From positions 3,020,001 through 3,084,000 of the forward strand of contig NC_017956.1 in the NCBI RefSeq assembly GCF_000264455.2: a stretch of DNA of 64,000 nt. The letters run 5' to 3'. Below are positions 44,359 to 53,264 of this stretch, piece after piece (positions within the stretch are counted from its first letter, which is position 1; the number at the start of each line of letters is the position of its first letter). The stretch comes from Tistrella mobilis KA081020-065 (lineage in GTDB: Bacteria; Pseudomonadota; Alphaproteobacteria; Tistrellales; Tistrellaceae). A program made the translations under genes and the position numbers. A model generated the notes under the pieces. That model saw only the letters and a list, made by a program, of their open reading frames with translations, did no database searches and was not told where the DNA came from.

Positions 44359-45317
44359 GGCGTCTGGTCGCCCTGCTCCTGCTCTGCACAGCGCTCGGGG
44401 CCGGCCCCGCCCGCGCGGCGGATGCCTGTGGCAACCCGCCCCTGCCCCAGATCCCCCCGCAGCGGGTGGTCGTGGTGCATCAGCAGGCGATCGAGATCCT
44501 GCTCGCCCTGAGCCTTGAAGACCGGATCGCCGCCGCCGGTTATCTCGATGACGCTCTGCCGCCCGATCTTCAGACCGGGTTCGACCGCATCCCCATCCGG
44601 TTCGACCGCTATCTCGCGACCGAAGCCGTCGCGGGTCTGCTGCCGGATCTCGTGCTGGGCGGCTTCGCCGCGGCCTTCGGTGCCGGCGGGCTGGGCCCGC
44701 GGGAGACCTTCGCGGGGCTCGGCATCCCGACCCATGTGCTGGCCTCGGGCTGCATGACCGCAGGCGATGATCCGGTCGCGACCGCCATCGCCGACATCCG
44801 GCAGATGGGCGCGCTGTTCGATCGGCGGCAAAGGGCCGATGCGCTCGTGGCGGAGATCGAGGCCGGGCTGGAGGCCCTGCAGCCCGGGCCGGCACTGACG
44901 GTTTTCATCTATGACGGCGGCGAGAAAGCGCCCTATACCATCGGCCGCGACGGCCTGCTCACCCGCCTGCTCGCCCGCGGCGGTGCGCGCAACGTCTTCG
45001 ACGACACGCCCGGCCGCTGGGCGACGGTATCCTGGGAGGCCGTTCTGGCCCGCGACCCGGATCTGATCCTGCTGGTCGGCACCACGGCCGACCCTGCCGC
45101 CGAGAAGCGCCGACGGCTCGAAGCCGATCCGGCGCTTGCCGGTCTTCGTGCCCTTCAGACCGGGCATGTGGCGACCATCCCCTTCTCCGAAACCGTCGCC
45201 GGCATCCGCACCGGCACCGCCGCCCGCCATCTGGCCCGGATCCTGGCTGCGGCGCGCCAATCGGCCGCAGACGCACCCCTTGCCGGAGATGCCCCATCGC
45301 CCCATAACATTCCCTGA
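44355..45317 (+). CDS. btuF: Periplasmic cobalamin-binding protein (BtuF-like)
   Basis: This 320-residue cluster A-II binding protein has a signal peptide (VALLLLCTALG, ARA cleavage). The mature protein begins with the family strand PQRVVVVHQQAIEILLALSLEDRIAAAGY and holds DLVLGGF, a long backbone helix (DRRQRADALVAEIEAGLEAL) and DPDLILLVGT. Start is TTG at 44355, overlapping the previous stop. It would receive cobalamin after BtuB, but no btuC or btuD follows; a globin gene comes next, so the permease and ATPase must be elsewhere. Confidence 0.82.
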   Translation: MRRLVALLLLCTALGAGPARAADACGNPPLPQIPPQRVVVVHQQAIEILLALSLEDRIAAAGYLDDALPPDLQTGFDRIPIRFDRYLATEAVAGLLPDLVLGGFAAAFGAGGLGPRETFAGLGIPTHVLASGCMTAGDDPVATAIADIRQMGALFDRRQRADALVAEIEAGLEALQPGPALTVFIYDGGEKAPYTIGRDGLLTRLLARGGARNVFDDTPGRWATVSWEAVLARDPDLILLVGTTADPAAEKRRRLEADPALAGLRALQTGHVATIPFSETVAGIRTGTAARHLARILAAARQSAADAPLAGDAPSPHNIP

Positions 45318-45339
45318 AAATGCATCTATGGAGGCCGAC

Positions 45340-45810
45340 ATGACCGCACATCCCGAAGGCGGGCCCGCCCGCCGCCAGGCACTGACCCGCGAGGTGATGG
45401 CGGCCACCGGCCTCGACGATGCGATGATCGGTCTGGTGGTCGACCGCTTCTACGATCGGGTGCGGGCCGATCCCGTGCTGGCGCCGCTCTTCGCCACCCG
45501 GCTGTCGGATGCGGATTGGGGGCCGCATCTGGCGAAGATGAAGCGCTTCTGGTCATCCCTCGCCCTGATGACCGGCGATTATCACGGCCGGCCGATGCAG
45601 GCCCATCTGCCGCTGCCGGTCTCGGGCGCCGATTTCGACCGCTGGCTCGCCCTCTTCCGCGAGACCGCCACCGACCTCTGCACACCCGCGGGCGCCGCCC
45701 TGCTGATCGACAAGGCCGAACGGGTCGCCGCCAGCCTGGAACTCGGCATCGCCGCCGGCCGCGGCCATATGCTCCGCCGGGGCGAGCGGCTGCCGGCGAC
45801 AGAGGCATAG
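45340..45810 (+). CDS. Group III truncated hemoglobin-like protein
   Basis: A 156-residue 2/2 globin. FYDRVRADPVLAPLFATRL holds the early helices, DWGPHLAKMKRFWSSLALMTGDYHGRPMQAHLPLP fits the E to F region with the haem-ligand histidine in MQAHLPLP, and FDRWLALFRETATDLC the following helices. GGAGG five nt before the ATG at 45340 fixes this start over the ATG at 45328. It is 22 nt downstream of the btuF-like gene. Group III members bind O2 or NO with high affinity and are linked to oxidative or nitrosative stress; a tie to B12 is not known. Confidence 0.85.
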   Translation: MTAHPEGGPARRQALTREVMAATGLDDAMIGLVVDRFYDRVRADPVLAPLFATRLSDADWGPHLAKMKRFWSSLALMTGDYHGRPMQAHLPLPVSGADFDRWLALFRETATDLCTPAGAALLIDKAERVAASLELGIAAGRGHMLRRGERLPATEA

Positions 45811-45824
45811 CGCCCGCCACACCC

Positions 45825-45887
45825 CTTATTTAAATTTTCGCGATTTTCTTTAATAAGCCCGCCGGCTGATTAAACGCCTTAAATAAG
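45825..45887. promoter_or_regulatory. AT-rich segment with repeated CTTATTTAA/TTAAATAAG motifs
   Basis: CTTATTTAA (45825-45833), TTTAATAAG (45849-45857) and CTTAAATAAG (45878-45887) are related inverted or direct copies in a 63-nt AT-rich island between two convergent genes. No stem followed by a T-run is convincing, so a simple terminator is not certain. It could be a bidirectional terminator or a binding site. Confidence 0.35.
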
Positions 45888-45926
45888 CGTGGGGCCAGCC
45901 CCCGGGCCGGAACGGCCGGGACCGGC

Positions 45927-46505
45927 TCAATAGACGACGTTGCGCAGGAAACGCAGCAGGCCCGGCCCCGGGTTCACATAGGCGAAGGGGCGGTCGGTGG
46001 GGAAGGCGTGGAAGTCGCCCGCCTCGACGATGCGGGTGATGCCGTCGACCTCGACATGCAGCCGGCCTTCCAGCACATAGACCATGTCCTGCCAGCCGGC
46101 AGGATCGGGGCCCGAGGCATAGCGGTCGCCGGGGCCGAGCGACCAGAGCCAGAGTTCGGCCGCCTGGGCTGCCGCGACGCCGGTCAGCAGCGTACCGCGG
46201 CTTTCAGGTGCCGCACCGGCCCAGGCGAGAGCCGCGATGCGGCCGCGATCTGCCGCCGGGTCGGGGCTGCGGACCAGATCGACGAACAGCACGGCCAGCG
46301 CCGCCGCCAGCCGGTCGAGCGTGGCGAGGCTGACATTGGCATCGCCGCGTTCGATGTTGACCAGCATCCGGCGGCTGACCCCGGCGCGCGCGGCCAGCGC
46401 TTCCTGGCTCAACCCCGCCTCCTGGCGCAGCCGGCGCAGATTGCCCGCCACATGCTCAAGGATCGGCGGCCGCTCCCCGTCTTGACTGTGCATTATATTG
46501 CCCAT
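45927..46505 (-). CDS. XRE-family regulator with C-terminal cupin domain
   Basis: A 192-residue regulator. Residues 18-75 form an XRE helix-turn-helix (NLRRLRQEAGLSQEALAARAGVSRRMLVNIERG), and the C-terminal half is a cupin (SGPDPAGWQDMVYVLEGRLHVEVDGI) for a small ligand. It is divergent from an RhtA-like exporter gene and likely controls it. Two ATGs compete: 46505 has GGAGG only 2 nt upstream, and the in-frame ATG at 46493 has the same SD 14 nt away, so the true start is uncertain. Confidence 0.85.
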   Translation of the reverse strand: MGNIMHSQDGERPPILEHVAGNLRRLRQEAGLSQEALAARAGVSRRMLVNIERGDANVSLATLDRLAAALAVLFVDLVRSPDPAADRGRIAALAWAGAAPESRGTLLTGVAAAQAAELWLWSLGPGDRYASGPDPAGWQDMVYVLEGRLHVEVDGITRIVEAGDFHAFPTDRPFAYVNPGPGLLRFLRNVVY

Positions 46506-46521
46506 ATCCTCCGCTCTGAGC

Positions 46522-46529
46522 AGTATACT
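46522..46529. promoter_or_regulatory. AGTATACT palindrome between divergent regulator and exporter
   Basis: AGTATACT is a perfect palindrome 17 nt upstream of the cupin regulator ATG and 67 nt upstream of the exporter ATG. It contains TATACT, a good -10 element on either strand, but no matching -35 is obvious. It may be a promoter core, an operator for the cupin regulator, or both. Confidence 0.35.
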
Positions 46530-46595
46530 ACACCATGCTCCGGTCACCGGAAGCACCTCCCTCGCACCCGCCCCGCCCGAAAGCCGCTGCGCACC

Positions 46596-47492
46596 ATGTC
46601 CTCCCGTCATCAGGGCTCGATCCTGCTGCCCGTCGGGCTGCTGCTGATCGCGATCGCCTCCATCCAGAGCGGCGCCTCGCTCGCCAAGACGCTCTTCCCC
46701 GAGATCGGGGCTCAAGGGGCGGTGACGCTCAGGCTGGTCTTCGCCGCGATGCTGCTGATGGCGGTGTTCCGGCCCTGGCGGGTGCGCTTCACCACCTCGG
46801 CGCTGAAATCCGTGGCGGTCTACGGCCTGGCGCTGGGCGGCATGAACCTGTCGTTCTATATGGCGCTGCGCACCGTACCGCTGGGCGTGGCGGTGGCGCT
46901 GGAATTCACCGGTCCGCTGGTCGTGGCGCTGGCCGGTGCCCGCCGGCCGATGGATTTCCTCTGGGTAGCGCTGGCGGTGGCGGGGCTTGTCCTGCTGCTG
47001 CCCGTAGGCGGGCTGGAAAACGGCATCGATCCGCTGGGAGCCGCCTATGCGCTGGGGGCCGGGGCCTGCTGGGCACTCTATATCCTGTTCGGCCAGAAGG
47101 CCGGCGCCACCCACGGCATGCAGACCTCGGCCTATGGCGCGCTGATCGCGGCGGCGCTGGTGATGCCCTTCGGCATCCTGCATGCCGGCACCGGCCTGCT
47201 CAACCCCACGATCCTGCCGGTGGCGCTGGTGGTGGCGGTGCTGTCGACCGCGCTGCCCTATTCGCTGGAAATGATGGCGCTGACCCGCCTGCCGACCCGC
47301 ACCTTCGGCATTCTGATGAGCGTCGAGCCGGCCATGGCCGCGCTGTCGGGCCTGGTCTTCATGGGCGAGCAGCTGTCGGGCCTGCAATGGCTGGCGATCG
47401 GCGCGATCATCTCGGCCTCGGCCGGCACCACGCTGACCGCCAGGCGCGAGGCCGCCCCCGCCCCTGCCCGGGCTCAGCCTGCGACCGACTGA
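46596..47492 (+). CDS. EamA-family exporter (RhtA-like)
   Basis: A 298-residue inner-membrane protein with ten hydrophobic segments in two EamA repeats. RhtA-like features include SIQSGASLAKTLFPEIGAQGAVTLRL, LSFYMALRTVPLGVAVALEFTGPL and LPYSLEMMALTRLPTRTFGILMSVEPAMAAL. RhtA exports threonine, homoserine and related amino acids; the substrate here is an inference from family. The start is the ATG at 46596. The cupin regulator encoded divergently probably governs it. It overlaps the convergent cobB end by 19 nt. Confidence 0.88.
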   Translation: MSSRHQGSILLPVGLLLIAIASIQSGASLAKTLFPEIGAQGAVTLRLVFAAMLLMAVFRPWRVRFTTSALKSVAVYGLALGGMNLSFYMALRTVPLGVAVALEFTGPLVVALAGARRPMDFLWVALAVAGLVLLLPVGGLENGIDPLGAAYALGAGACWALYILFGQKAGATHGMQTSAYGALIAAALVMPFGILHAGTGLLNPTILPVALVVAVLSTALPYSLEMMALTRLPTRTFGILMSVEPAMAALSGLVFMGEQLSGLQWLAIGAIISASAGTTLTARREAAPAPARAQPATD

Positions 47493-48814
47493 CCGGCCGC
47501 GATCAGGTGCAGGAACGAGCCGGCGACCCGTCCGGCGCGCAAGCCCCGCGCCCCTTCGACCGCGGCCCCGGTCGCATCCTCCACCGACGACCAGAGCGGG
47601 TCGCCCCGCTCGGCGATGATGGTGGCATAGTGGAATTCATGGCCGCGCCAGAGCCTGCCCTCCAGCGGCCCTGTGACCATCCGGCCCAGGCGATAGCCGA
47701 GATGCAGCCGCCGTGCGGCAAAGCTGGTGGAAAGCCCCAGCAGCCCGGCCATCGGCCAGTCGCGGCCGTCGGCATCGGTCAGCACCTCCCCCAGCGCCAT
47801 ATAGCCGCCGCATTCGCCGAAGATCACCGCACCCCGGTCGCGGGCCGCGACCAGCCCGCGCACCCAGGCGCGATCGGTCGCAAGCCGGCCGGCATGCAGC
47901 TCAGGATAGCCGCCGGGCAGCCAGACGGCATCGGCCGACGGGTCAGGCGCCTGGCCCGCCAGCGGCGAGAAGGGCAGCACCTCGGCCCCGGCCGCGTGCC
48001 AGTCCGCCAGCAGATGCGGGTAGATGAAGGCAAAGGCATCGTCGCGGGCAAGGGCGATACGGCCGCCCGGCGGCGGCACCGCCGGCCCGGGTTCCGCCGC
48101 CACCAGCCGGGCACCCGGGCTCGCAGGTCGGGCCAGCGCCACCACGGCATCCAGATCGACATGGGCCGCCACCAGATCGGCCAACCGGTCAAGCAGCGCG
48201 TCGAGATCGGTGGTCTCGCGGGCCTGCACCAGCCCCAGATGGCGCGACGGCAGGGCGATATCGGCCCGGCGGGGCACGAAGCCCAGCGCCGGCACCCCCG
48301 CCTCGGCGGCAGCCGCCGCCAGCACGCGCCGATGGCCGGGGCCGCCGACCCGGTTGAAGATCACCGCCGCCACCTGAACCGCCGGATCGAAGCTGCGGAA
48401 GCCGTGGATCAGCGCCGCCGCCGATCGCGCCTGGGCCCCGGCATCGACCACCAGCAGAACCGGCAGGCTGAACATACGCGCCAGCGCCGCCGCCGACCCG
48501 TCGCCACTGGCCCCCGGCGCGGGCGCGCCGTCGAACAGCCCCATGACCCCTTCGATGGCCAGCAGCCCCGAAGGCGCCTGCGTCTCGATCAGGCGAGCCA
48601 GCCGGTCGGGGGCCATCGCCCAACCGTCGAGATTGACCGACGGACGGCCCGCGGCGACCTCGTGAAAGGCCGGATCGATATAGTCGGGGCCGATCTTGGC
48701 CGCAGCGGGTGCCAGGCCACGGCGCCGGAAGGCGCGAAGCAGGCCCAGCGTCATGGTGGTCTTGCCGCCCGAAGAGGCGGGGGCCGCCAGGATCAGCGCT
48801 GGCGGCGGGGTCAC
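47474..48814 (-). CDS. cobB: Cobyrinate/hydrogenobyrinate a,c-diamide synthase
   Basis: A 446-residue enzyme that amidates side chains a and c of the corrin ring with glutamine and ATP (CobB in the aerobic and CbiA in the anaerobic nomenclature). The N-terminal P-loop-like element is APASSGGKTT, and AKIGPDYIDPAFH follows. The C-terminal class I glutamine amidotransferase domain has its cysteine in FGECGGYMALGE. Its start overlaps the cobA stop by 4 nt, so cobA-cobB form a two-gene operon. The 3' end overlaps the convergent exporter gene by 19 nt. Confidence 0.94.
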   Translation of the reverse strand: MTPPPALILAAPASSGGKTTMTLGLLRAFRRRGLAPAAAKIGPDYIDPAFHEVAAGRPSVNLDGWAMAPDRLARLIETQAPSGLLAIEGVMGLFDGAPAPGASGDGSAAALARMFSLPVLLVVDAGAQARSAAALIHGFRSFDPAVQVAAVIFNRVGGPGHRRVLAAAAAEAGVPALGFVPRRADIALPSRHLGLVQARETTDLDALLDRLADLVAAHVDLDAVVALARPASPGARLVAAEPGPAVPPPGGRIALARDDAFAFIYPHLLADWHAAGAEVLPFSPLAGQAPDPSADAVWLPGGYPELHAGRLATDRAWVRGLVAARDRGAVIFGECGGYMALGEVLTDADGRDWPMAGLLGLSTSFAARRLHLGYRLGRMVTGPLEGRLWRGHEFHYATIIAERGDPLWSSVEDATGAAVEGARGLRAGRVAGSFLHLIAAGQSVAG

Positions 48815-49710
48815 GAGGCGGCCTTGTGTCCGCGGGTGCCGAGCGGGTCGGCCTTGGGCGTGCGGCTGCCGTCCAGCACCCCCATCCAGTCGAGCGCGGC
48901 GCGCAGCCGGACCACCGGCCCCATCACCACGATCGACGGCGCTTCAAGCCCGGCCGCCACGACATCGTCATGGGCGCGGGCGAGCGTGGTTTCCAGCACC
49001 CGTTGATGGGGGGTGGTCGCCCGGCTGATCACCGCCACCGGCTCTTCTGCGTCGCGGCCACCGGCGATCAGCCGGCTCGAAATCTCGCCCAGATGCTTGA
49101 GGCCCATATAGAGCACGATCACCGGCGAGCCCTTGGCCAGCGCCGCCCAGTCGATGCTGCCGGTCACGCCGCCGGTGGTGTCGTGGCCGGTGATGAAGCT
49201 GACCACATGATTGGTGTCGCGATGGGTGACGGGAATGCCGGCATAGGCGGAGCCGCCGATCCCGGCGGTGACGCCCGGGATCACCCGGAAGGGAATACCG
49301 GCCTCGACCAATGCCAGCCCTTCTTCGCCGCCCCGGCCGAAGACGAAGGGATCGCCGCCCTTGAGCCTGAGCACCCGCAGCCCCTCACGCGCAAGCGCGA
49401 TGATCCTGAGCGTGATGTCGGCCTGTTTGGGCGAGGGCCGGCCGCCGCGCTTGCCGGCATATTCAAGCCGCACATGGGGCCCGGCCAGGGCCAGGATCCG
49501 TTCATCCACCAGGGCGTCATAGACGATGACGTCGGCCGAGGCGATGGCATGGGCCGCCCCCAGCGTCAGCAGCGCCGGATCGCCAGGCCCCGCCCCCACC
49601 AGCCAGACCTGGCCGGGCGCGAAGGCAGGCAGGCCCAGCAGGCCGGGCAGCACCATGCCGGCACCACCCGGGGCCGCCCCCGGCATCTCCTTGCCCTCTG
49701 CCTCGCTCAT
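48811..49710 (-). CDS. cobA: Uroporphyrinogen-III C-methyltransferase (SUMT)
   Basis: This 299-residue enzyme makes precorrin-2 from uroporphyrinogen III by two SAM-dependent methylations at C-2 and C-7. Signatures are VWLVGAGPGDPALLTLGAAHAI at the N-terminus of the core, DVIVYDALVD, and RLKGGDPFVFGRGGEE, followed by VIPGVTAGIGGSAYAGIPVTHR. It is a stand-alone methyltransferase without the CysG dehydrogenase domain. A flexible 25-residue N-terminus precedes it. It supplies the whole corrin pathway encoded around it. Confidence 0.95.
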   Translation of the reverse strand: MSEAEGKEMPGAAPGGAGMVLPGLLGLPAFAPGQVWLVGAGPGDPALLTLGAAHAIASADVIVYDALVDERILALAGPHVRLEYAGKRGGRPSPKQADITLRIIALAREGLRVLRLKGGDPFVFGRGGEEGLALVEAGIPFRVIPGVTAGIGGSAYAGIPVTHRDTNHVVSFITGHDTTGGVTGSIDWAALAKGSPVIVLYMGLKHLGEISSRLIAGGRDAEEPVAVISRATTPHQRVLETTLARAHDDVVAAGLEAPSIVVMGPVVRLRAALDWMGVLDGSRTPKADPLGTRGHKAAS

Positions 49711-49778
49711 CGCGCCATTCCTCCGTTTGTCACGGCCGGGCCCATGACCCTTCCGCCGCTTGATGATATCGTCGCGCC

Positions 49779-50960
49779 ATGACCACGACCCGCGCCATAC
49801 CGGAAACCCTGCCCGGCAATCAGACCTCCGGCCGCAAGCCGGGGGGCGGGCCGGCTGCGCCTCAGCTCCGCTCGGGCTGGACCACCGGTGCCTGCGCCAC
49901 CGCGGCCACCGCCGCCGCCTTCACCGCACTCGCCACCGGCCGCTTCCCCGACCGCGTGGAGATCACCCTGCCCAAGGCCACCCTCCGCACGGGGCAACGC
50001 CCGGTTTTCGATGTCGCCGAGCGCCGGGTGGAGCCCGACGGCGCCATGACCGCGGGCATCGTCAAGGATGCCGGCGACGACCCCGACGTCACCCATGGCG
50101 CACTGATCCTGGCGACGCTGCACCCGGGGCCCCGGGGGACGGGCGTTACCTTCCGCGCCGGCGCCGGCGTCGGCACCGTCACCCGGCCCGGCCTGCCGAT
50201 CCCGCCCGGGGAACCGGCGATCAACCCGGTGCCGCGGCGGATGATGACCGATACCGTGGCCGAACTCGCATCCCTGCTCGACCATCCGGGCGATGTCGTC
50301 GTCACCATCTCGGTCCCCGGCGGCGCGGCCCTTGCCGAGCGGACCTGGAACCCGCGCCTCGGCATCCTGGGCGGGATCTCGATCCTGGGGACCACCGGCG
50401 TGGTGGTGCCCTATTCCTGCGCCGCCTGGATCCATTCGATCCATCGCGGCGTCGATGTCGCCCGCGCCACCGGCCTCGACATGGTCGCCGGCTGCACCGG
50501 GTCGACCTCGGAAGCCATGCTGCGCCGGCTGCTGCCCGATCTGCCCGACCATGCCCTGATCGACATGGGCGATTTCGCGGGCGCGCTCGCCAAATATCTC
50601 CGCAGCCACCCCGTCCCCCGGCTGGTGGTGGCCGGCGGCTTCGCCAAGCTGGTCAAGCTGGCCCAGGGGGCGCTCGACCTGCATTCCAGCCGCTCGACGG
50701 TGGATTTCAGCCGTCTTGCGGGCCTTGCCGCCGGCATCGGCGCCGGGGCGGAGCTGACCGCCGCGATTGCGTCCGCCAACACCGCCAAACAGGTGCTCGA
50801 CCTCTGCAGTGCCGCCGGGCTCGACATCGCCCGGCCGGTGGCCGAGGCGGCCGGAGCGACGCTCGCCGCCGCGGTCGCACCCGCCGCCGTGGCGATAGAC
50901 GTGGTGGTCGCCGACCGGGCGGGCAAGCCCGTCGCCGCCACCGCCGGGATCCGGATCTGA
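49779..50960 (+). CDS. cbiD: Cobalt-precorrin-5B C1-methyltransferase CbiD
   Basis: A 393-residue CbiD. LRSGWTTGACATAATAAAFTAL is the strongly conserved N-terminal block; KDAGDDPDVTHGA, INPVPRRMM and GILGGISILGTTGVVVPYS also match the family. CbiD methylates C-1 after ring contraction in the cobalt-early (anaerobic) pathway; CobF does this in the classical aerobic route and is not seen here. About 28 N-terminal residues are an extension. It is 4 nt upstream of cobK and divergent from cobA. Confidence 0.94.
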   Translation: MTTTRAIPETLPGNQTSGRKPGGGPAAPQLRSGWTTGACATAATAAAFTALATGRFPDRVEITLPKATLRTGQRPVFDVAERRVEPDGAMTAGIVKDAGDDPDVTHGALILATLHPGPRGTGVTFRAGAGVGTVTRPGLPIPPGEPAINPVPRRMMTDTVAELASLLDHPGDVVVTISVPGGAALAERTWNPRLGILGGISILGTTGVVVPYSCAAWIHSIHRGVDVARATGLDMVAGCTGSTSEAMLRRLLPDLPDHALIDMGDFAGALAKYLRSHPVPRLVVAGGFAKLVKLAQGALDLHSSRSTVDFSRLAGLAAGIGAGAELTAAIASANTAKQVLDLCSAAGLDIARPVAEAAGATLAAAVAPAAVAIDVVVADRAGKPVAATAGIRI

Positions 50961-50964
50961 GCCG

Positions 50965-51759
50965 ATGGTCGAGCCGCTCAAGCTTCTGATCCTCGGCGGC
51001 ACGGCCGAAGCCGCCGCCCTGGCCGAGGCCGCCACCGCCACCGGCCACGAGGTCTGGACCTCGCTCGCCGGCGCCACCCATGCACCGCGGCGCCCGCCCG
51101 GCCGGCTGGTTTCAGGCCCGCTCGGCGGCATCGACGGGTTGACCCGGCTGCTGACCGGCGAGGGCTTCGACCGGCTGGTCGATGCCACCCATCCCTTCGC
51201 CGAGACGATCTCGGCCAATGCGGTCGAGGCGGCGCTGCGCGCAGGCGTGCCGCGGATCACGCTCCGCCGTCCGCCCTGGACCGCCGGCATCGGCGACCGC
51301 TGGTACGGTGTGGCGGATCTGGCCGAGGCGCTGGAGACCCTGCCGCGCGCGGCCGCACCCGAAGACGGGCGGGTCTTCGTCGCCACCGGCCGGCGCGGGC
51401 TGAACCTGCTGGCGGCGCGGGCAGAATACAGTTTCGTGGTCCGCACGATCGAGCCGGTGGCCGTGCTGCCGCCCGGGGTCGACGTCACGCTGATCCGCGA
51501 TCGCGGCCCCTTCGACCTTGCCGCCGAACGCGGCTTCTTCACCGAACACGCGGTCTCGGCGGTCATCGCCAAGAATGCCGGCGGCACCGGTGCCGAGGCC
51601 AAGATCCAGGTCGCGCGCGAATGCCACATCGCCGTGCTCATGATCGACCGTCCCCCCTCGCCGCCGGGCCTCTGGGCCAGCCGGGTCGACGAGGTGGTCG
51701 ACTGGCTGGCCCGGCCGGTGGCGGAAGACCAGGCGCTCCCCCCGGTCAGCCGACCATGA
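50965..51759 (+). CDS. cobK: Precorrin-6A reductase
   Basis: A 264-residue NADPH-dependent reductase that reduces the C18-C19 double bond of (cobalt-)precorrin-6A. LLILGGTAEAAALAEAA near the start is the family nucleotide-binding region; LVDATHPFAETISANAVEA, FVATGRRGLNLLA and VIAKNAGGTGAEAKI are conserved blocks. It starts 4 nt after cbiD. Its last 14 nt overlap the convergent hupE-like gene. Confidence 0.94.
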   Translation: MVEPLKLLILGGTAEAAALAEAATATGHEVWTSLAGATHAPRRPPGRLVSGPLGGIDGLTRLLTGEGFDRLVDATHPFAETISANAVEAALRAGVPRITLRRPPWTAGIGDRWYGVADLAEALETLPRAAAPEDGRVFVATGRRGLNLLAARAEYSFVVRTIEPVAVLPPGVDVTLIRDRGPFDLAAERGFFTEHAVSAVIAKNAGGTGAEAKIQVARECHIAVLMIDRPPSPPGLWASRVDEVVDWLARPVAEDQALPPVSRP

Positions 51760-52327
51760 GCACCAGACCAGCGGCGGCGATGCCGGCGCCGATCAGACGC
51801 TCGACCCTGGCCACCTGCAGCTTCTGCAGCCCCATGGCGATGCCGATGCCGGCCAGATGCAGCAGGCCGGTCGCCGCCAGGAAGCCCAGCGCATAAAGCG
51901 CCGCCGAGCCGTCGCCCGCCATCTCGGTGCCATGGGCATGGCCGTGGAACAGGGCGAAGACGCCGGCGATGGCCGCCGCCGCCACCGGGTTCGGGCGGAA
52001 GGCGAAGGCGATCATCAGGCCGAAGACCACGATCGAGGCGACGATGCCCAGCTCCACCCCCGGCAGGCCGATCCCGGCCATGCCGAGCGCACCGCCTGCG
52101 ATCATCAGCGCCATGAAGCCGAGCGGCGCCGCCCAGATCATCCGGCCGCCGGTCTGCCCGGCCCAGAAGCCGACCGCCAGCATGGCCAGCACATGGTCGA
52201 GACCACCGATCGGATGGGCGAAGCCGCTGGCGAAACCGGCCACCTCGTGGCCGGTATGGGCGAAGGCCGGGCCGGCCACCAGGGCGGCAGCGGCGGTCAG
52301 CGGCAGGATCAGGCTGCGTCGGAACAT
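51746..52327 (-). CDS. HupE/UreJ-family membrane protein, candidate cobalt transporter
   Basis: A 193-residue membrane protein with a signal-like N-terminus (PLTAAAALVAGPAFA), then HTGHEVAGFASGFAHPIGGLDHVLAMLAVGFWAG, the histidine-rich HupE/UreJ signature, and about six helices; FALFHGHAHGTEM is the second His motif. Family members move Ni2+ or Co2+. Placement inside the cobalamin cluster makes Co2+ the likely cargo. The ATG at 52327 follows GGAG at 10 nt. It lies 91 nt downstream of cobM on the same strand. Confidence 0.85.
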   Translation of the reverse strand: MFRRSLILPLTAAAALVAGPAFAHTGHEVAGFASGFAHPIGGLDHVLAMLAVGFWAGQTGGRMIWAAPLGFMALMIAGGALGMAGIGLPGVELGIVASIVVFGLMIAFAFRPNPVAAAAIAGVFALFHGHAHGTEMAGDGSAALYALGFLAATGLLHLAGIGIAMGLQKLQVARVERLIGAGIAAAGLVLMVG

Positions 52328-52418
52328 GGGATCGTGTCTCCGTCGTCGGGGCGTCCGGTGCGGACAGGGTTTGGACAAGGCTCCTGAGGGAGCGCCAGAG
52401 TCGAGGGGGGAGGCCGGA

Positions 52419-53264
52419 TCAGCGGAAGATGACATCGGCGTCCCCGACGCGGGGGGCAGCGCCGGCCACGGGATCGGGCAGGCTGCCCCGGGGACGTTTC
52501 GGGGCAGCACGCACCGGCCGCAGCACATGCGCATGTCCCGGATCATAAAGCGCGCTGTCGGCGAAGTCGCCGGGCTCGAAGACCCGGCCGACCAGGATCA
52601 GCGCGGTGCGGGTGATCTTCGCCGCGCGCACCCGGGCGGCGATATCGGCCAGCGTGCCGCGGATGATCATCTGGTCAGGCCAGGTCGCCCGATAGACCAC
52701 CACCACCGGGCAGTCATCGCCGTAATAGGGGGCCAGCGTCCGGTGGATCTGGGGCAGGAAACGGATCGACAGATGGATGGCCAGCGTCGCCCGCGACCGA
52801 CCCAGCTCTTCCAGCGTCTCGCCCTCGGGCATGGGCGACGAGGCATGGCCGGTGCGGGTCACGATCACCGTCTGCGAGATGCCGGGCAGGGTCAGCTCGC
52901 TCTGCAACGCTGCCGCGGCACCGGCGAAGGCAGGCACCCCCGGCGTCACGTCGAAGGGGATGCCCAGCGCCTTCAGCCGACGCATCTGCTCGGCCGTCGC
53001 CCCATAGATCGAGGGATCGCCGGAATGGACCCGGGCGACATCCTCGCCCCGCTCATGCGCCGCCCGCATCTCCTCCACGATCTCGTCGAGGGTGAGGGGG
53101 GCGGTGTCGATGACTCGGGCGCCCCGCGGTGCCCAGGCCACCACCTCCGCCGGCACCAGAGAGCCGGCATAGAGGCAGACCGGGGCGGCGGCGATCAGGT
53201 CGCGGCCGCGGATGGTGATCAGATCGGCCGCACCGGGGCCGGCACCGATGAAATGAACCGTCAT
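52419..53264 (-). CDS. cobM: (Cobalt-)precorrin-4 C11-methyltransferase
   Basis: A 281-residue SAM-dependent methyltransferase (CobM/CbiF). MTVHFIGAGPGAADLITIRG holds the SAM loop, and VARVHSGDPSIYGATAEQM, VTPGVPAFAGAAAAL and TRTGHASSPMPEGE are the family blocks. It methylates C-11 of the ring-contracted intermediate. The C-terminal 25 residues are an extension. Its ATG overlaps the stop of the cbiG/cobJ fusion by 4 nt; it is the last gene of the six-gene corrin operon. Confidence 0.94.
   Translation of the reverse strand: MTVHFIGAGPGAADLITIRGRDLIAAAPVCLYAGSLVPAEVVAWAPRGARVIDTAPLTLDEIVEEMRAAHERGEDVARVHSGDPSIYGATAEQMRRLKALGIPFDVTPGVPAFAGAAAALQSELTLPGISQTVIVTRTGHASSPMPEGETLEELGRSRATLAIHLSIRFLPQIHRTLAPYYGDDCPVVVVYRATWPDQMIIRGTLADIAARVRAAKITRTALILVGRVFEPGDFADSALYDPGHAHVLRPVRAAPKRPRGSLPDPVAGAAPRVGDADVIFR

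Noticed and set aside
45311-45330. NsrR-like half-site (AAAATGCATCT) before the globin gene
   Set aside because: Only one half-site; the partner arm expected at the right spacing is absent.
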